Source of the DNA: Candidatus Calescibacterium sp. | Lineage (GTDB): Bacteria > Calescibacteriota > Calescibacteriia > Calescibacteriales > Calescibacteriaceae | Reading direction: 5' to 3' | Length of the DNA stretch: 64,000 nucleotides | Assembly (NCBI GenBank): GCA_025060505.1 | Contig: JANXBU010000001.1 | Coordinates: forward strand, 124,001 to 188,000 | Part shown: one piece after another, positions 1 through 8,857 of the stretch | How the letters are laid out: the number at the start of each line of letters is the position of its first letter | How positions within the stretch are numbered: position 1 is the first letter of the stretch | Translations under genes and position numbers: made by a program | Notes under the pieces: model-generated | What the model was told of the DNA's origin: nothing | Database searches by the model: none | Seen by the model: the letters and a program-made list of their open reading frames with translations, nothing else

Positions 1-1922
1 ATATACTTTTCAGATGGGGGGATACACAAGCTGCGGAATTTGTTTATAGGGAAGCATATATTTTGGACAAAAAAAACAAAGAAGCTCTCAGGAAACTGAT
101 AATATCAAAAGCAGAAAATCTGTCTGGTGATTTTTATGAGTTTCTTAAACTTTTACCTAAGGAGGAAATTGATTCTGAAATAAACTACTATCACGGAAAA
201 TATATTCTGAAGAAAGAGAAGAAGCCCAGAGAGGCTTGCGATATTTTTGATTCTGTTAGAAGAGAATCTGATTATTTTCCTAAGGCTTCTTATATGTGTG
301 GTGCAGCTATGTTGATCTTGGGTGATAGAGATGAAGCAATGAGAAGATTTCAAAATGCGTATTCTTTTTCCAAAGAAGGAGATAAACTAAAAGAATTCTC
401 TCAGGTAGCAATAGCAAGAATATACTCTGATGTAGGGAGATTCCAAGACGCGCTACCTTACTATCTCAGTATAACAAAGGATTCTCCATTGTTCTACGAG
501 GCAAAATATGAGACATGTTGGATCCTTTTTTCACTTGAAAGGTATAATGAAGTTTCCGATTGTATTGAATATTTCAAAGGTGTAAAGAAATCTTATTTCA
601 CAAAGAGACTCGAGATCCTTGAAGCTTTCCTTTATATGAATGTTGATCTCGTTAGAGCTTTTCTCATATTTACCGCTATCTCAGATTATTCTGAGATGTT
701 TCTTTCAAAAATTATTGAAACTCAGAATATGGATCCACGCTTCTGGAAGAGAGATTCAATAAAGTATTTTTCTTCAATTGAACCCGATATAAAGTCTTGG
801 TTAGATTTCTTCCCGGAATACAAAATGTATAAGGATAGGAAAGAGTATATATTGAGTTTGAAAAAAGAAATCGACGAGGCTCTTGTTCAAATTGAGAGGT
901 TGAAAAGTGTTTCTGTTATAGTTGCAGATAGAACAATAAAAAGATATTTCGAATCTCTGTACAATATTCAGTCAAAGATTCATAACATTTTGTCTTCATT
1001 TGTTATGAGATCTGCACAACCAGATGAACGGCACTTGGTATTGAGCCTTTTTTCTGTTTTTGAAGAACTTAAAAATATAGACTTCAAAACTCGTGAAATG
1101 GCGGCCATTGCTTCACTGAACATACACAAGGTCGCATCAGAAAAAGAATTTAAAAACTGGGAGAAAAAATACAATGTTTATAACGAATCTCTGAAATCTG
1201 TTATGTCTGAGTTAGATAGGGTTGTTGATTTCCAGAAGAAGAATTCTGAGTATATAACAAAGATGGTCAAAATTCTTTCATCAAAGTATGATGGTGTAAA
1301 TCCTGTTTTATCTGACTTTATTTCTCTTTACGGTGAATCAAATAATTTGTTCATTGATTACTCTAATTTATGGAAAGAGATAATATATACGGTTATAAAG
1401 TATGTTGAGGTTCAAGAGAAAAAGCTCAAGGGGGCAAGATCTGTTCTGGATAATTTCCTGGATTACCTTGAGACTTTTGAGGGGTCGTTTATGAGATATA
1501 TCTTTCTTTTCCTGGTAAGAAACGAAGTTCTGAAGACCTACGCTCTGGCTCGCTATGGATTCATTGAAACAGCTTGGGTTATGAAAGAAAGAGAATCAGA
1601 TATACTAGATAAATTACATATACTGAGACTTGAAGAGGAAAACAATCTGAGAGATAAATTTTCAAGTTTTTCGGAAGAAATAAAATCAATAAGTATAAAG
1701 GAAGTTCAGGGTAAGGGTGATAGTTCATTTGAATTGGAATCTTCAAAGGCTCTAAACTACATAGATGAGGTAGATAAAATGATGTCAGAATCGCTCAAAA
1801 TGATGCTCAAGGTAGGTGCAACTACCTGGAAGGAACCAGAAAAAACAATTCAGGAACTTATAGAAGAAAAAGAAAGGGAAAAGAGGAAGATTTTGGAAAA
1901 ATTTGAGGGTTTCGGTAAATAG
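1..1922 (+). CDS. TPR-repeat protein, 5' end cut by window edge
   Basis: The ORF track starts this at a TTG at 63, but the frame is open back to base 3 with no stop, and the extra residues read as a continuing TPR helix pair (RWGDTQAAEFVYREAYILDK), so the gene begins upstream of the window. The N-terminal third has TPR-like helices (for example ASYMCGAAMLILGDRDEAM and YYLSITKDSPLFYEAKYETC). The remainder is long, charged and helical with no signature I recognise. It ends 2 bp before the next TPR gene, so the two are surely co-transcribed. TPR arrays are protein-interaction scaffolds; the partner is unknown. Function not assigned. Confidence 0.8.
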   Translation, partial: ILFRWGDTQAAEFVYREAYILDKKNKEALRKLIISKAENLSGDFYEFLKLLPKEEIDSEINYYHGKYILKKEKKPREACDIFDSVRRESDYFPKASYMCGAAMLILGDRDEAMRRFQNAYSFSKEGDKLKEFSQVAIARIYSDVGRFQDALPYYLSITKDSPLFYEAKYETCWILFSLERYNEVSDCIEYFKGVKKSYFTKRLEILEAFLYMNVDLVRAFLIFTAISDYSEMFLSKIIETQNMDPRFWKRDSIKYFSSIEPDIKSWLDFFPEYKMYKDRKEYILSLKKEIDEALVQIERLKSVSVIVADRTIKRYFESLYNIQSKIHNILSSFVMRSAQPDERHLVLSLFSVFEELKNIDFKTREMAAIASLNIHKVASEKEFKNWEKKYNVYNESLKSVMSELDRVVDFQKKNSEYITKMVKILSSKYDGVNPVLSDFISLYGESNNLFIDYSNLWKEIIYTVIKYVEVQEKKLKGARSVLDNFLDYLETFEGSFMRYIFLFLVRNEVLKTYALARYGFIETAWVMKERESDILDKLHILRLEEENNLRDKFSSFSEEIKSISIKEVQGKGDSSFELESSKALNYIDEVDKMMSESLKMMLKVGATTWKEPEKTIQELIEEKEREKRKILEKFEGFGK

Positions 1923-1924
1923 CT

Positions 1925-4900
1925 ATGAGGTGGAAAATAAAGAGAATAGGTTTGGCTATAAATACTTTTTCGTTTTGGCTTATTTCTTTTTCTCTTTCCT
2001 CTTATCTATATGCTCAGAATACAAATATGCTAACATCACCTGTAAGCTCAAAGAGAGTTACAAACCCTTATGAAAGACTTTCAGCTGGAATAAGAAACTA
2101 TATATCTGTCTATGCTTTTGAACCTGCTGACTTTATTACGAGGAAAATGGAGTACGATGTTATTCAGATTTTTGTTCAGAGATTTGACAAGATGAAATCA
2201 ATAATGCAAGAGATTTTGGAGTCAAAGTTATTTTCAGAAACTGTTCGTATTTCTTCATTTTTTTCAGACAAAATGAAACCGTTTGCAGAGCTTGAAGATA
2301 TGAGAAGAGCTGAACTTCTAACTGCTCTTCAGAACTACCTGAAAACTTTCCCGGACTCCCCTTTAACTCCATACGCTATTTTAAGGTATGCAGAGCTTCT
2401 TTATGAAAAGTTAAGCTACGAGTATATAGTAAATTACGAAAAAGCTATGCTTGAGGGAAGTCCGGTACCACAGAAGGATTTTTCATCTGTTATAAAAATA
2501 TATGAAGATTTCTTGAAAAAATATCCGAACTTTCCAAGAAGAGATGCTGTCTTGTATCTGGCTGGATATGTTCTTGAAGAGATGGGTGAATCTATGGAGG
2601 CTGTTGAAAAGTATTTTGAACCGCTTGCGAAAATAAGAATATCTCAGTTCGCACCAGAAGCAGCAATGCGAGCAGGGGAGTTCTGGTTTAATGCGGGAGA
2701 CCTTGATAGGGCAGAAGAGTTCTACATAGTTGTTCTTGACTTTCCAAAGCATCCACTTTATTCAAAAGCTCTTTTCAAGCTAGCATGGACATACTACCGT
2801 AAGGGTGATTACGAACTTGCTATAGATTACTTTTCTGAAGCTATAAATATGAGTGGGGAAGAAGAGAAAAAAACTGGCGTTGTTCAAGAAGCTGTTGATT
2901 ATCTCATTGCATCTATTGTTGAAATAGGTGGTTTCAACAAGGTGAATAAAGATCTCCAAGATAAAGCTGTTTCCGCTGTTCAGAGAGCCTACGGACTGGA
3001 ACCGGAAGGAGTTATGCAGATGATACTTGAAACCGAAGGTAGGACATATTTTGATCAGGGTAAATATCAGGAAGCAATAATTTCTTTCAAATCTGTGGTT
3101 GATAAATTCTATACTCATCCTCGCTCTGTGATTTCTGCATTCGGTATTTATGATTCTTTGAAAAAACTTGGAGATATAGAGGGGGCCTCTGATTGGATAG
3201 TCAAAGTTTCTCAAAGATGGGGACCAAAGTCTCAATGGGCACAGCTCAATCCTCAAGAGTACGCGAAGAATAAAGATAAAATAGAGAACCAGCTTCTTGA
3301 AGTCTCTCGATACTTTCACGCTAAAGGGAATTTAGACAAAGCTCTTGAGTCTTATATGTTGTTCCTTGATCTGTTTCCTTCAAGTGAATTTTCCGCAGAG
3401 GTTCAATTTCTGACAGCAGAGCTATATTTCTCAAAAAATGATTATGTAAATGCTTACAAGTATTACAAAGCTAATGTTGAAAACACGGTTGTAAGACAAA
3501 ACAAATTTCTCATAGATTCAGCTTGGAATATGGTTCTTTCAGCTGACAAAGCCATTCAGGCCGGTATAAAAGAAGCTCCTGAGCTACTCAAAGAAGCATC
3601 TTTTATGTACGAAAGACTGTTTCCTATGGATAGAAGAGTTCCTATTGCTCTTTATAAAGCAGCTCAAGTGCTTGGAAGAGAAGGTAAATCACAAGATGCG
3701 CTCGCTATACTTGAAAAGTTGGTTGAAAGGTATCCGGGTTCCGAGGTTGTTGCAGATTCCATGTTGGAAATCATAAAGGTTTATCTTGATATGGGAGAAC
3801 TTGAAAAAGTTTTCCTATTCTCGCTTTCAGCTAGAAAAAGAAGAGATATTTTGAAGGAGCAAGATATAGCCTATGTAAATGATCTTGGATCAAAAGCTTT
3901 GTTTAAAATAGCCAAGAGATATGAAGAGCAGAAAAACTATAAGGAAGCTGTTTCAAAATATCTTGAACTTATAAGTCTCTTCCCTCAATCTGATCTTGTG
4001 GATGATTGTCTCTACAACATAATAATGATAAAGAATGAAGAAAAGGTTTACAATGACGTTGTTACCTTATCTAAGCTTTTTATAGATAGTTTTCCGAAAT
4101 CTGATTTTCTCTTTGATGTTATTTATGTTAGGGCAATAGCCTTAGCAAATTTGTTTTACTTTGAGGATGCAATATCTACATACAAGGATATAATATCTCG
4201 CCTTGAGATTAAGAAGAAAGAGAAAACGCTTTCTGATATAGATAAAGATATATACAAGAGTTCCATAAGAGCTCTGATGAATATACATGCAGGTCTTGGG
4301 AGATTTGATGAAGCTTCTCAGTGGGTTTTGAAATATTATCAAGAATTTGGTGCTGAAGAACAGAATCCAGAATCATATATAATTTTAGCTGCGGACTACT
4401 ACAGCAATGCGGGAAACTACAAGAGAATGGTAGAGCTTCTTGAAGAATTTATAAATAGAACAAGACAGAAAACAAAAAGAAAATATACTCCAGAGATAAT
4501 TCAGGCAATCCATAGAATAGCGAGGGTATATAAGATGGATCTTGATAAATCTAAGGATAAATCTGCTCTTTTGAAGAAATATGAGGAACTATTATCTGAG
4601 ATAATAAAGGGAGGAAAGGAGGTTCCAGATAAAACTCTGATAGTAAATGCTTATTCGGAGGCTCTGTTTTATTTTGCTCAGAAAACTTTTGAGGAGTACA
4701 AAAAAATACGATTTGAAAAAAGAGATAACAAAAAGCAACTTCAAGATAAGCTTAAAAAGAAAGGAGATATGGCAAAGAAGGTAGAGGCAGAGATGATGGA
4801 GATAGCAAAGCTTAGAGACCCATATTGGTCTTTCGCCGCGCTTTACTATGCAGGTGAAACATACAGAGAGTTTGCCAACATGTTTATTGAAGCTCCAATA

Positions 4901-5371
4901 CCAGCAGAAATAGAAGCAATTAGAGACCCAGAAGAGAGGGAGATGTATATTGCCGTGTATAGAGAAGAGCTTGAAAAACAGGCTTTTCCTCTTGAAGATA
5001 GTGCTCTCAAATTATTTTCTTCTTCAATAGAAAGAATAAAGGAGCTTGGAGTTAGAAATGAATGGACAGCAGCTATATTCAAGGCTCTAAAAGCGATAGA
5101 CCCTCTCGCACCAGTTGAAGTAGAAGATGATAGAACAGCTGATTTGGATATTGTTGTCTCTATGAGTTCAGATAAAATACCACCTATAAAGGAAGAAAGA
5201 AAAAGTATGATAGCTGTTGCAGCAGATCAAAATATAAACATTTTGAATTTGGTTCAGTTTGACCCTCTGAAAGATTACCTCACTTCTGTTATTGTGAGAG
5301 ATGTTTTTACTCCTTCTTTTTCTTACTATTCTTCTGATCAAAGATTTCAATTTATAAATCCGAATTTCTGA
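1925..5371 (+). CDS. Large exported TPR-repeat protein
   Basis: An 1148-residue protein whose N-terminus has basic residues then a hydrophobic stretch ending in a likely signal peptidase site (SSYLYAQN). Many TPR/BamD-like repeats follow across roughly residues 100-900, for example YAEEFYIVV-like and YYRKGDYELAIDYFSEAI units, with a charged helical tail. It should be periplasmic or bound to the inner face of the outer membrane. Repeats of this type occur in envelope-assembly scaffolds such as BamD and YbgF/CpoB, but the length is far beyond either. It sits 2 bp after the first TPR gene and 27 bp before an MltD-like lipoprotein, suggesting a cell-wall or envelope role (inference). Confidence 0.8.
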   Translation: MRWKIKRIGLAINTFSFWLISFSLSSYLYAQNTNMLTSPVSSKRVTNPYERLSAGIRNYISVYAFEPADFITRKMEYDVIQIFVQRFDKMKSIMQEILESKLFSETVRISSFFSDKMKPFAELEDMRRAELLTALQNYLKTFPDSPLTPYAILRYAELLYEKLSYEYIVNYEKAMLEGSPVPQKDFSSVIKIYEDFLKKYPNFPRRDAVLYLAGYVLEEMGESMEAVEKYFEPLAKIRISQFAPEAAMRAGEFWFNAGDLDRAEEFYIVVLDFPKHPLYSKALFKLAWTYYRKGDYELAIDYFSEAINMSGEEEKKTGVVQEAVDYLIASIVEIGGFNKVNKDLQDKAVSAVQRAYGLEPEGVMQMILETEGRTYFDQGKYQEAIISFKSVVDKFYTHPRSVISAFGIYDSLKKLGDIEGASDWIVKVSQRWGPKSQWAQLNPQEYAKNKDKIENQLLEVSRYFHAKGNLDKALESYMLFLDLFPSSEFSAEVQFLTAELYFSKNDYVNAYKYYKANVENTVVRQNKFLIDSAWNMVLSADKAIQAGIKEAPELLKEASFMYERLFPMDRRVPIALYKAAQVLGREGKSQDALAILEKLVERYPGSEVVADSMLEIIKVYLDMGELEKVFLFSLSARKRRDILKEQDIAYVNDLGSKALFKIAKRYEEQKNYKEAVSKYLELISLFPQSDLVDDCLYNIIMIKNEEKVYNDVVTLSKLFIDSFPKSDFLFDVIYVRAIALANLFYFEDAISTYKDIISRLEIKKKEKTLSDIDKDIYKSSIRALMNIHAGLGRFDEASQWVLKYYQEFGAEEQNPESYIILAADYYSNAGNYKRMVELLEEFINRTRQKTKRKYTPEIIQAIHRIARVYKMDLDKSKDKSALLKKYEELLSEIIKGGKEVPDKTLIVNAYSEALFYFAQKTFEEYKKIRFEKRDNKKQLQDKLKKKGDMAKKVEAEMMEIAKLRDPYWSFAALYYAGETYREFANMFIEAPIPAEIEAIRDPEEREMYIAVYREELEKQAFPLEDSALKLFSSSIERIKELGVRNEWTAAIFKALKAIDPLAPVEVEDDRTADLDIVVSMSSDKIPPIKEERKSMIAVAADQNINILNLVQFDPLKDYLTSVIVRDVFTPSFSYYSSDQRFQFINPNF

Positions 5372-5398
5372 TTTTATATTGTTTTTGAGAAATTTGTG

Positions 5399-7231
5399 AT
5401 GGAAGATTTTAAAATTTTAATAGTGAAAACAGTAGTAAAAACATTTGTAATAAACTTCTTTCTAGTATTACTTTTATCGTGTTCCTCTAAAAGAGTTGAA
5501 AATTCTATAGTTCAGAGTTCAATTCAGATACAAAATTCCTCACAGAAAGGTTCGTTGTTGAGTAAGGATGTTAAGAATAGTAGTAAGGCTAAAATAGATG
5601 TCTATGAAATAGAAAATAGGTATCACGATAAGACTACTTCTTTTTCTCTCAGGAACGGATGGCAGGTGGAAATTTTTGAACCACAAATTCTTGATTCATA
5701 TACCTTTGAAGAACAAGAAGAAGATAAAGAAATATATGAGATCGATAAGGTCTTTTCTGATATATTGACGCAAGATAATTTTCCGGATCTTCTTACTAAA
5801 TTTAGAGATTGGTTCGTAGATGGATACGGAAGGTATAATATACCAGTGGAGATAAACCAGTATGTTGAATACTATATTTATCTTTTCACTGAGACAAAGT
5901 TCAGGCAACACTATGAGAAGTGGCTTTCAAGGTACTTTTTGTATTCTGGAATTATAAGAAAGATTCTTGTTTCCTACGGCATGCCGGATGACTTGGTTTT
6001 TGTCGCGATGGCAGAATCTGGTTTTTCTAACAGAGCTGTTTCTCCTATGGGAGCGGTTGGTCCGTGGCAATTTATATATGGCACCGGTGTGAGGTACGGA
6101 CTTAGAATAGATGAGTGGATTGATGAAAGAAGAGATATTATTCTTTCTACCATAGCTGCTATTAACTATTTGAAGGATCTGTATGATATGTTTGGAGATT
6201 GGTATTTAGCTTGGGCTGCATACAATGCTGGAGAAAGAAGGATAGAAAAAGCGATAAAAAGAGTCAGAAGTAAAAACTTCTGGGATCTCCTGAAAAAAAG
6301 AGCTATACCAAGAGAGACTGCTGGATATGTTCCAAAAATAATAGCACTTTCCATAATAACTAAGAATCTCGAAAAGTTCGGATTTAAGAAAGAAGATTAT
6401 TATCAAACGCCAATAGAAATGGAGCAAGTTGTAGTTCCTTTTCAAATTGATATATTCTCAATCGCTCGACTTTGTAATTGCTCGGTTGAAGATGTCTATA
6501 ATATGAATCCTCATCTGAAACATCCGGTCACTCCTCCTTATGAGACGAGATTAAATGTTCCAAAAGGAAGTGCAAAATCTCTTCAAGAGAAGATCAACTT
6601 CATATCAGAGAATTTTATAACAGAGTATAACAAATATTACAACCTTGGATTCTATCCAGTTGCAAATGAGGTTTTTTCAAAAAAAGTTATCGCAGGTGTT
6701 TTGCATATAAAAACGAAAAAGGAAATACACAATACTTTGCTTGATGATTTCTTTGATGTATCAGATGAATTTGATGATTCAGAATTCATCGCGCCAGCTG
6801 ATGAAACCATCAAAATTCCTATTGAGGTTTATGTAAGAGAGTTTATAACTTACAGAATTAAAAAGAAAGATAGTATTTTTAAGATTTCAAGTAGATTTGG
6901 TGTTAAGGTTCAAGATATTTTAAAGATGAATAACCTTGCTAGTATCAAATCTATAAAACCAGGGATGGTTATAAAGATTCCTACCTCCTCTGTTGCTTAT
7001 AGGAGAGATGATACAAAGAGAAACAATCCTGTACAAAAAGTTAGTACTCGTAGGACACCCGGGAGCAAAAATAATTCTATGGTTGTTCATGTAGTTAAGA
7101 GGGGAGAAACTTTATCTCACATATCAAAAAAGTATGGAGTAGATGAGCAGAGAATAAAAAAGGTAAATAGAATGAAGAGTTCAAAGCTTTATCAGGGGCA
7201 GAAAATATATATTCCGGTAAGAGCTCTGTAA
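5399..7231 (+). CDS. mltD: MltD-like membrane-bound lytic transglycosylase with LysM domains
   Basis: Predicted outer-membrane lipoprotein: a hydrophobic N-terminus ends in LLLSC, a lipobox with Cys at about residue 28. The SLT (family 1) domain lies at about 190-310, with catalytic Glu in VAMAESGFSNRAVS (about E206), followed by GAVGPWQF and the AAYNAGERR motif. Three LysM-like segments follow (about 350-395, 480-525 and 560-610); the last reads VKRGETLSHISKKYGV. MltD cleaves glycan strands to 1,6-anhydroMurNAc products. The track begins at a GTG at 5396, but ATG at 5399 immediately follows and is the likelier start. The gene is full length for the family. Confidence 0.93.
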   Translation: MEDFKILIVKTVVKTFVINFFLVLLLSCSSKRVENSIVQSSIQIQNSSQKGSLLSKDVKNSSKAKIDVYEIENRYHDKTTSFSLRNGWQVEIFEPQILDSYTFEEQEEDKEIYEIDKVFSDILTQDNFPDLLTKFRDWFVDGYGRYNIPVEINQYVEYYIYLFTETKFRQHYEKWLSRYFLYSGIIRKILVSYGMPDDLVFVAMAESGFSNRAVSPMGAVGPWQFIYGTGVRYGLRIDEWIDERRDIILSTIAAINYLKDLYDMFGDWYLAWAAYNAGERRIEKAIKRVRSKNFWDLLKKRAIPRETAGYVPKIIALSIITKNLEKFGFKKEDYYQTPIEMEQVVVPFQIDIFSIARLCNCSVEDVYNMNPHLKHPVTPPYETRLNVPKGSAKSLQEKINFISENFITEYNKYYNLGFYPVANEVFSKKVIAGVLHIKTKKEIHNTLLDDFFDVSDEFDDSEFIAPADETIKIPIEVYVREFITYRIKKKDSIFKISSRFGVKVQDILKMNNLASIKSIKPGMVIKIPTSSVAYRRDDTKRNNPVQKVSTRRTPGSKNNSMVVHVVKRGETLSHISKKYGVDEQRIKKVNRMKSSKLYQGQKIYIPVRAL

Positions 7232-7336
7232 TATAACAAAAATAACAAAATTTGTCAATCCATTTGAAACTACGGATTAGTTTTCAGGATACAACGCAAG
7301 AACATAACAATAAATTTTTTACTTTTTAAACAGAAA

Positions 7337-7382
7337 AATATGCAATATTCATTTTTATTAATATGCAATATTCATTTTTATT
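7337..7382. repeat. Perfect 23-bp tandem duplication before the thioesterase gene
   Basis: Two identical, directly abutting 23-bp copies (7337-7359 and 7360-7382), each containing ATATGCAATATTCATT, end 3 bp before the GTG start of the next gene. The duplicated sequence is AT-rich and non-coding. Perfect identity suggests a recent slippage event. Confidence 0.95.
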
Positions 7383-7385
7383 TAT

Positions 7386-7814
7386 GTGATACAAGTTATG
7401 CGTCCTCCTATGAAAGTTTTGTCAGCCAATGGTGATATTCTTGAAGTTTGTCATCCATCCGGTGGATGTTATGTTTGTAAAAGTGGTTTTTTCGGATATT
7501 ATGATAAGTCTAACAAAAGATCTTTCTTTGATTTCACATTTCTCAAAGAGCATCAGGGGCCACCGGGATATGCGCACGGAGGTTATATAGCTTTGTTTTT
7601 AGATGAGGTTATGAGCTTTGCAACTTATGATTATTTCCCCGCTCTTTTAGGAAAAATGGAGATTTATTATAAAAAGTCGGTTCCTCTTGGAAATAAAGTC
7701 TTGTTTGAAGCAAAGCTTGTAAAGGTTGAAAGAAAAAAAATCATTGTTGAGGGTTCAATAACATATAATCGAGAAACTCTTGTAAAATCCAGTGGTATTT
7801 ATGTGAGAATTTGA
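7386..7814 (+). CDS. PaaI-type hotdog-fold acyl-CoA thioesterase
   Basis: A 142-residue single hotdog domain. The segment GYAHGGYIALFLDEVM matches the PaaI/4HBT motif HGGxxxxLxDExM, in which the Gly-rich turn and acidic residue on the central helix form the active site. The substrate is probably an acyl- or aryl-CoA, but the exact one cannot be told. The N-terminus has two Cys-containing stretches (EVCHPSGGCYVC) that are unusual for the family and might bind metal. Start is GTG 7386 or ATG 7398; there is no Shine-Dalgarno for either. A 23-bp tandem repeat lies immediately upstream. Confidence 0.8.
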   Translation: MIQVMRPPMKVLSANGDILEVCHPSGGCYVCKSGFFGYYDKSNKRSFFDFTFLKEHQGPPGYAHGGYIALFLDEVMSFATYDYFPALLGKMEIYYKKSVPLGNKVLFEAKLVKVERKKIIVEGSITYNRETLVKSSGIYVRI

Positions 7815-7865
7815 TCAATTACCAGATTTGTACTACATTTAAATTCTCTGACTAAATTTCCAAGA

Positions 7866-8801
7866 ATGAAAGAGCTGCTCAAAGTTGAGAAATTGACAAT
7901 ATCATTTGCAGATAGGAAGGTTGTTGAAGATGTTAGTTTTTCTGTTTATGAAGGAGAAATTCTTGGAATAGTTGGTGAGTCTGGATCTGGTAAGACCATT
8001 ACATCTCTTTCTGTTATCAGAATGACTCCTGAAAGTGCAAAGGTTGAGGGTTCAGTAATTTTTAACGGAAAGGAAATAATGAAGCTCCCGGAGGAAGAAA
8101 TAAGAAAAATAAGGGGTAAAGAAATATCTCTTATTACTCAAAATCCTCACTCTGCGTTTAACCCTGTTTTTAAAGTCGGTTATCAAGTTGTAGAGCCTGT
8201 GCTAATACACTATGGTGTATCACCAAAACAAGCAAAGAAACAAGCTATGGAGGTTTTTGTAAAACTCGGTATATCTGAACCGGAAATTAGACTAAACAGT
8301 TATCCGCACGAGCTTTCCGGTGGTATGAAGCAGAGGGCAGTAATATCTATAGCTATATTAACCGGTTCAAAGTTAATAATAGCAGATGAACCAACAACTG
8401 CTCTTGATCCAACAATAGCTTCACAGATACTGAAACTTCTCAGGAACCTTGTTGAAGAAACCAAGAAATCTATTATTTTTATATCACATGATATATCTGC
8501 TGTTGGATGGATATCTGACAGAATAGCTGTGATGTATGGAGGATGGATAGTTGAAATCGGTAAGTCAAAAGATATTTTAAATAAACCTTTTCACCCATAT
8601 ACTAAAGCACTAATAGAGGCAATACCGGGTAGAAAAATTAAACCAAAACCTATTCCTGGTTCCCCTCTTGATATAAACTGGAAGGGTTGTAGGTTTGCTA
8701 AAAGGTGTGAATTCGCAAGAACAGATTGCTTCGAAAAAAACATAGATGTGAAAACATTCGATTCAAGATCTGTAAGATGTCTTTATCCGCTAATCCAATG
8801 A
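7866..8801 (+). CDS. Oligopeptide/dipeptide ABC transporter ATP-binding protein (OppD/DppD family)
   Basis: A 311-residue ABC ATPase: Walker A GESGSGKT (about 38-45), Q-loop region TQNPHSAFNP, signature LSGGMKQR, Walker B LIIADEPTT, and H-loop FISHD. The C-terminus has the oligo_HPY extension with the cysteine cluster CRFAKRCEFARTDC typical of OppD/DppD (seen in some family members to hold an Fe-S cluster). It should power import of peptides or related solutes. No permease, binding protein or partner OppF is in the window, so its complex must be encoded elsewhere or it has a different role. A TAAATT hexamer lies at -13 to -8 of the ATG; no Shine-Dalgarno. Confidence 0.92.
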   Translation: MKELLKVEKLTISFADRKVVEDVSFSVYEGEILGIVGESGSGKTITSLSVIRMTPESAKVEGSVIFNGKEIMKLPEEEIRKIRGKEISLITQNPHSAFNPVFKVGYQVVEPVLIHYGVSPKQAKKQAMEVFVKLGISEPEIRLNSYPHELSGGMKQRAVISIAILTGSKLIIADEPTTALDPTIASQILKLLRNLVEETKKSIIFISHDISAVGWISDRIAVMYGGWIVEIGKSKDILNKPFHPYTKALIEAIPGRKIKPKPIPGSPLDINWKGCRFAKRCEFARTDCFEKNIDVKTFDSRSVRCLYPLIQ

Positions 8802-8857
8802 AGTTTTTAAACAGTAAGATCTGTTTTGCTAACTAACTATTTTAAAATAAATAATAT

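Noticed and set aside
2780-3319. 179-aa minus-strand ORF
   Set aside because: Antisense to the TPR gene, with Phe/Ile/His-rich composition typical of shadows in AT-rich DNA.
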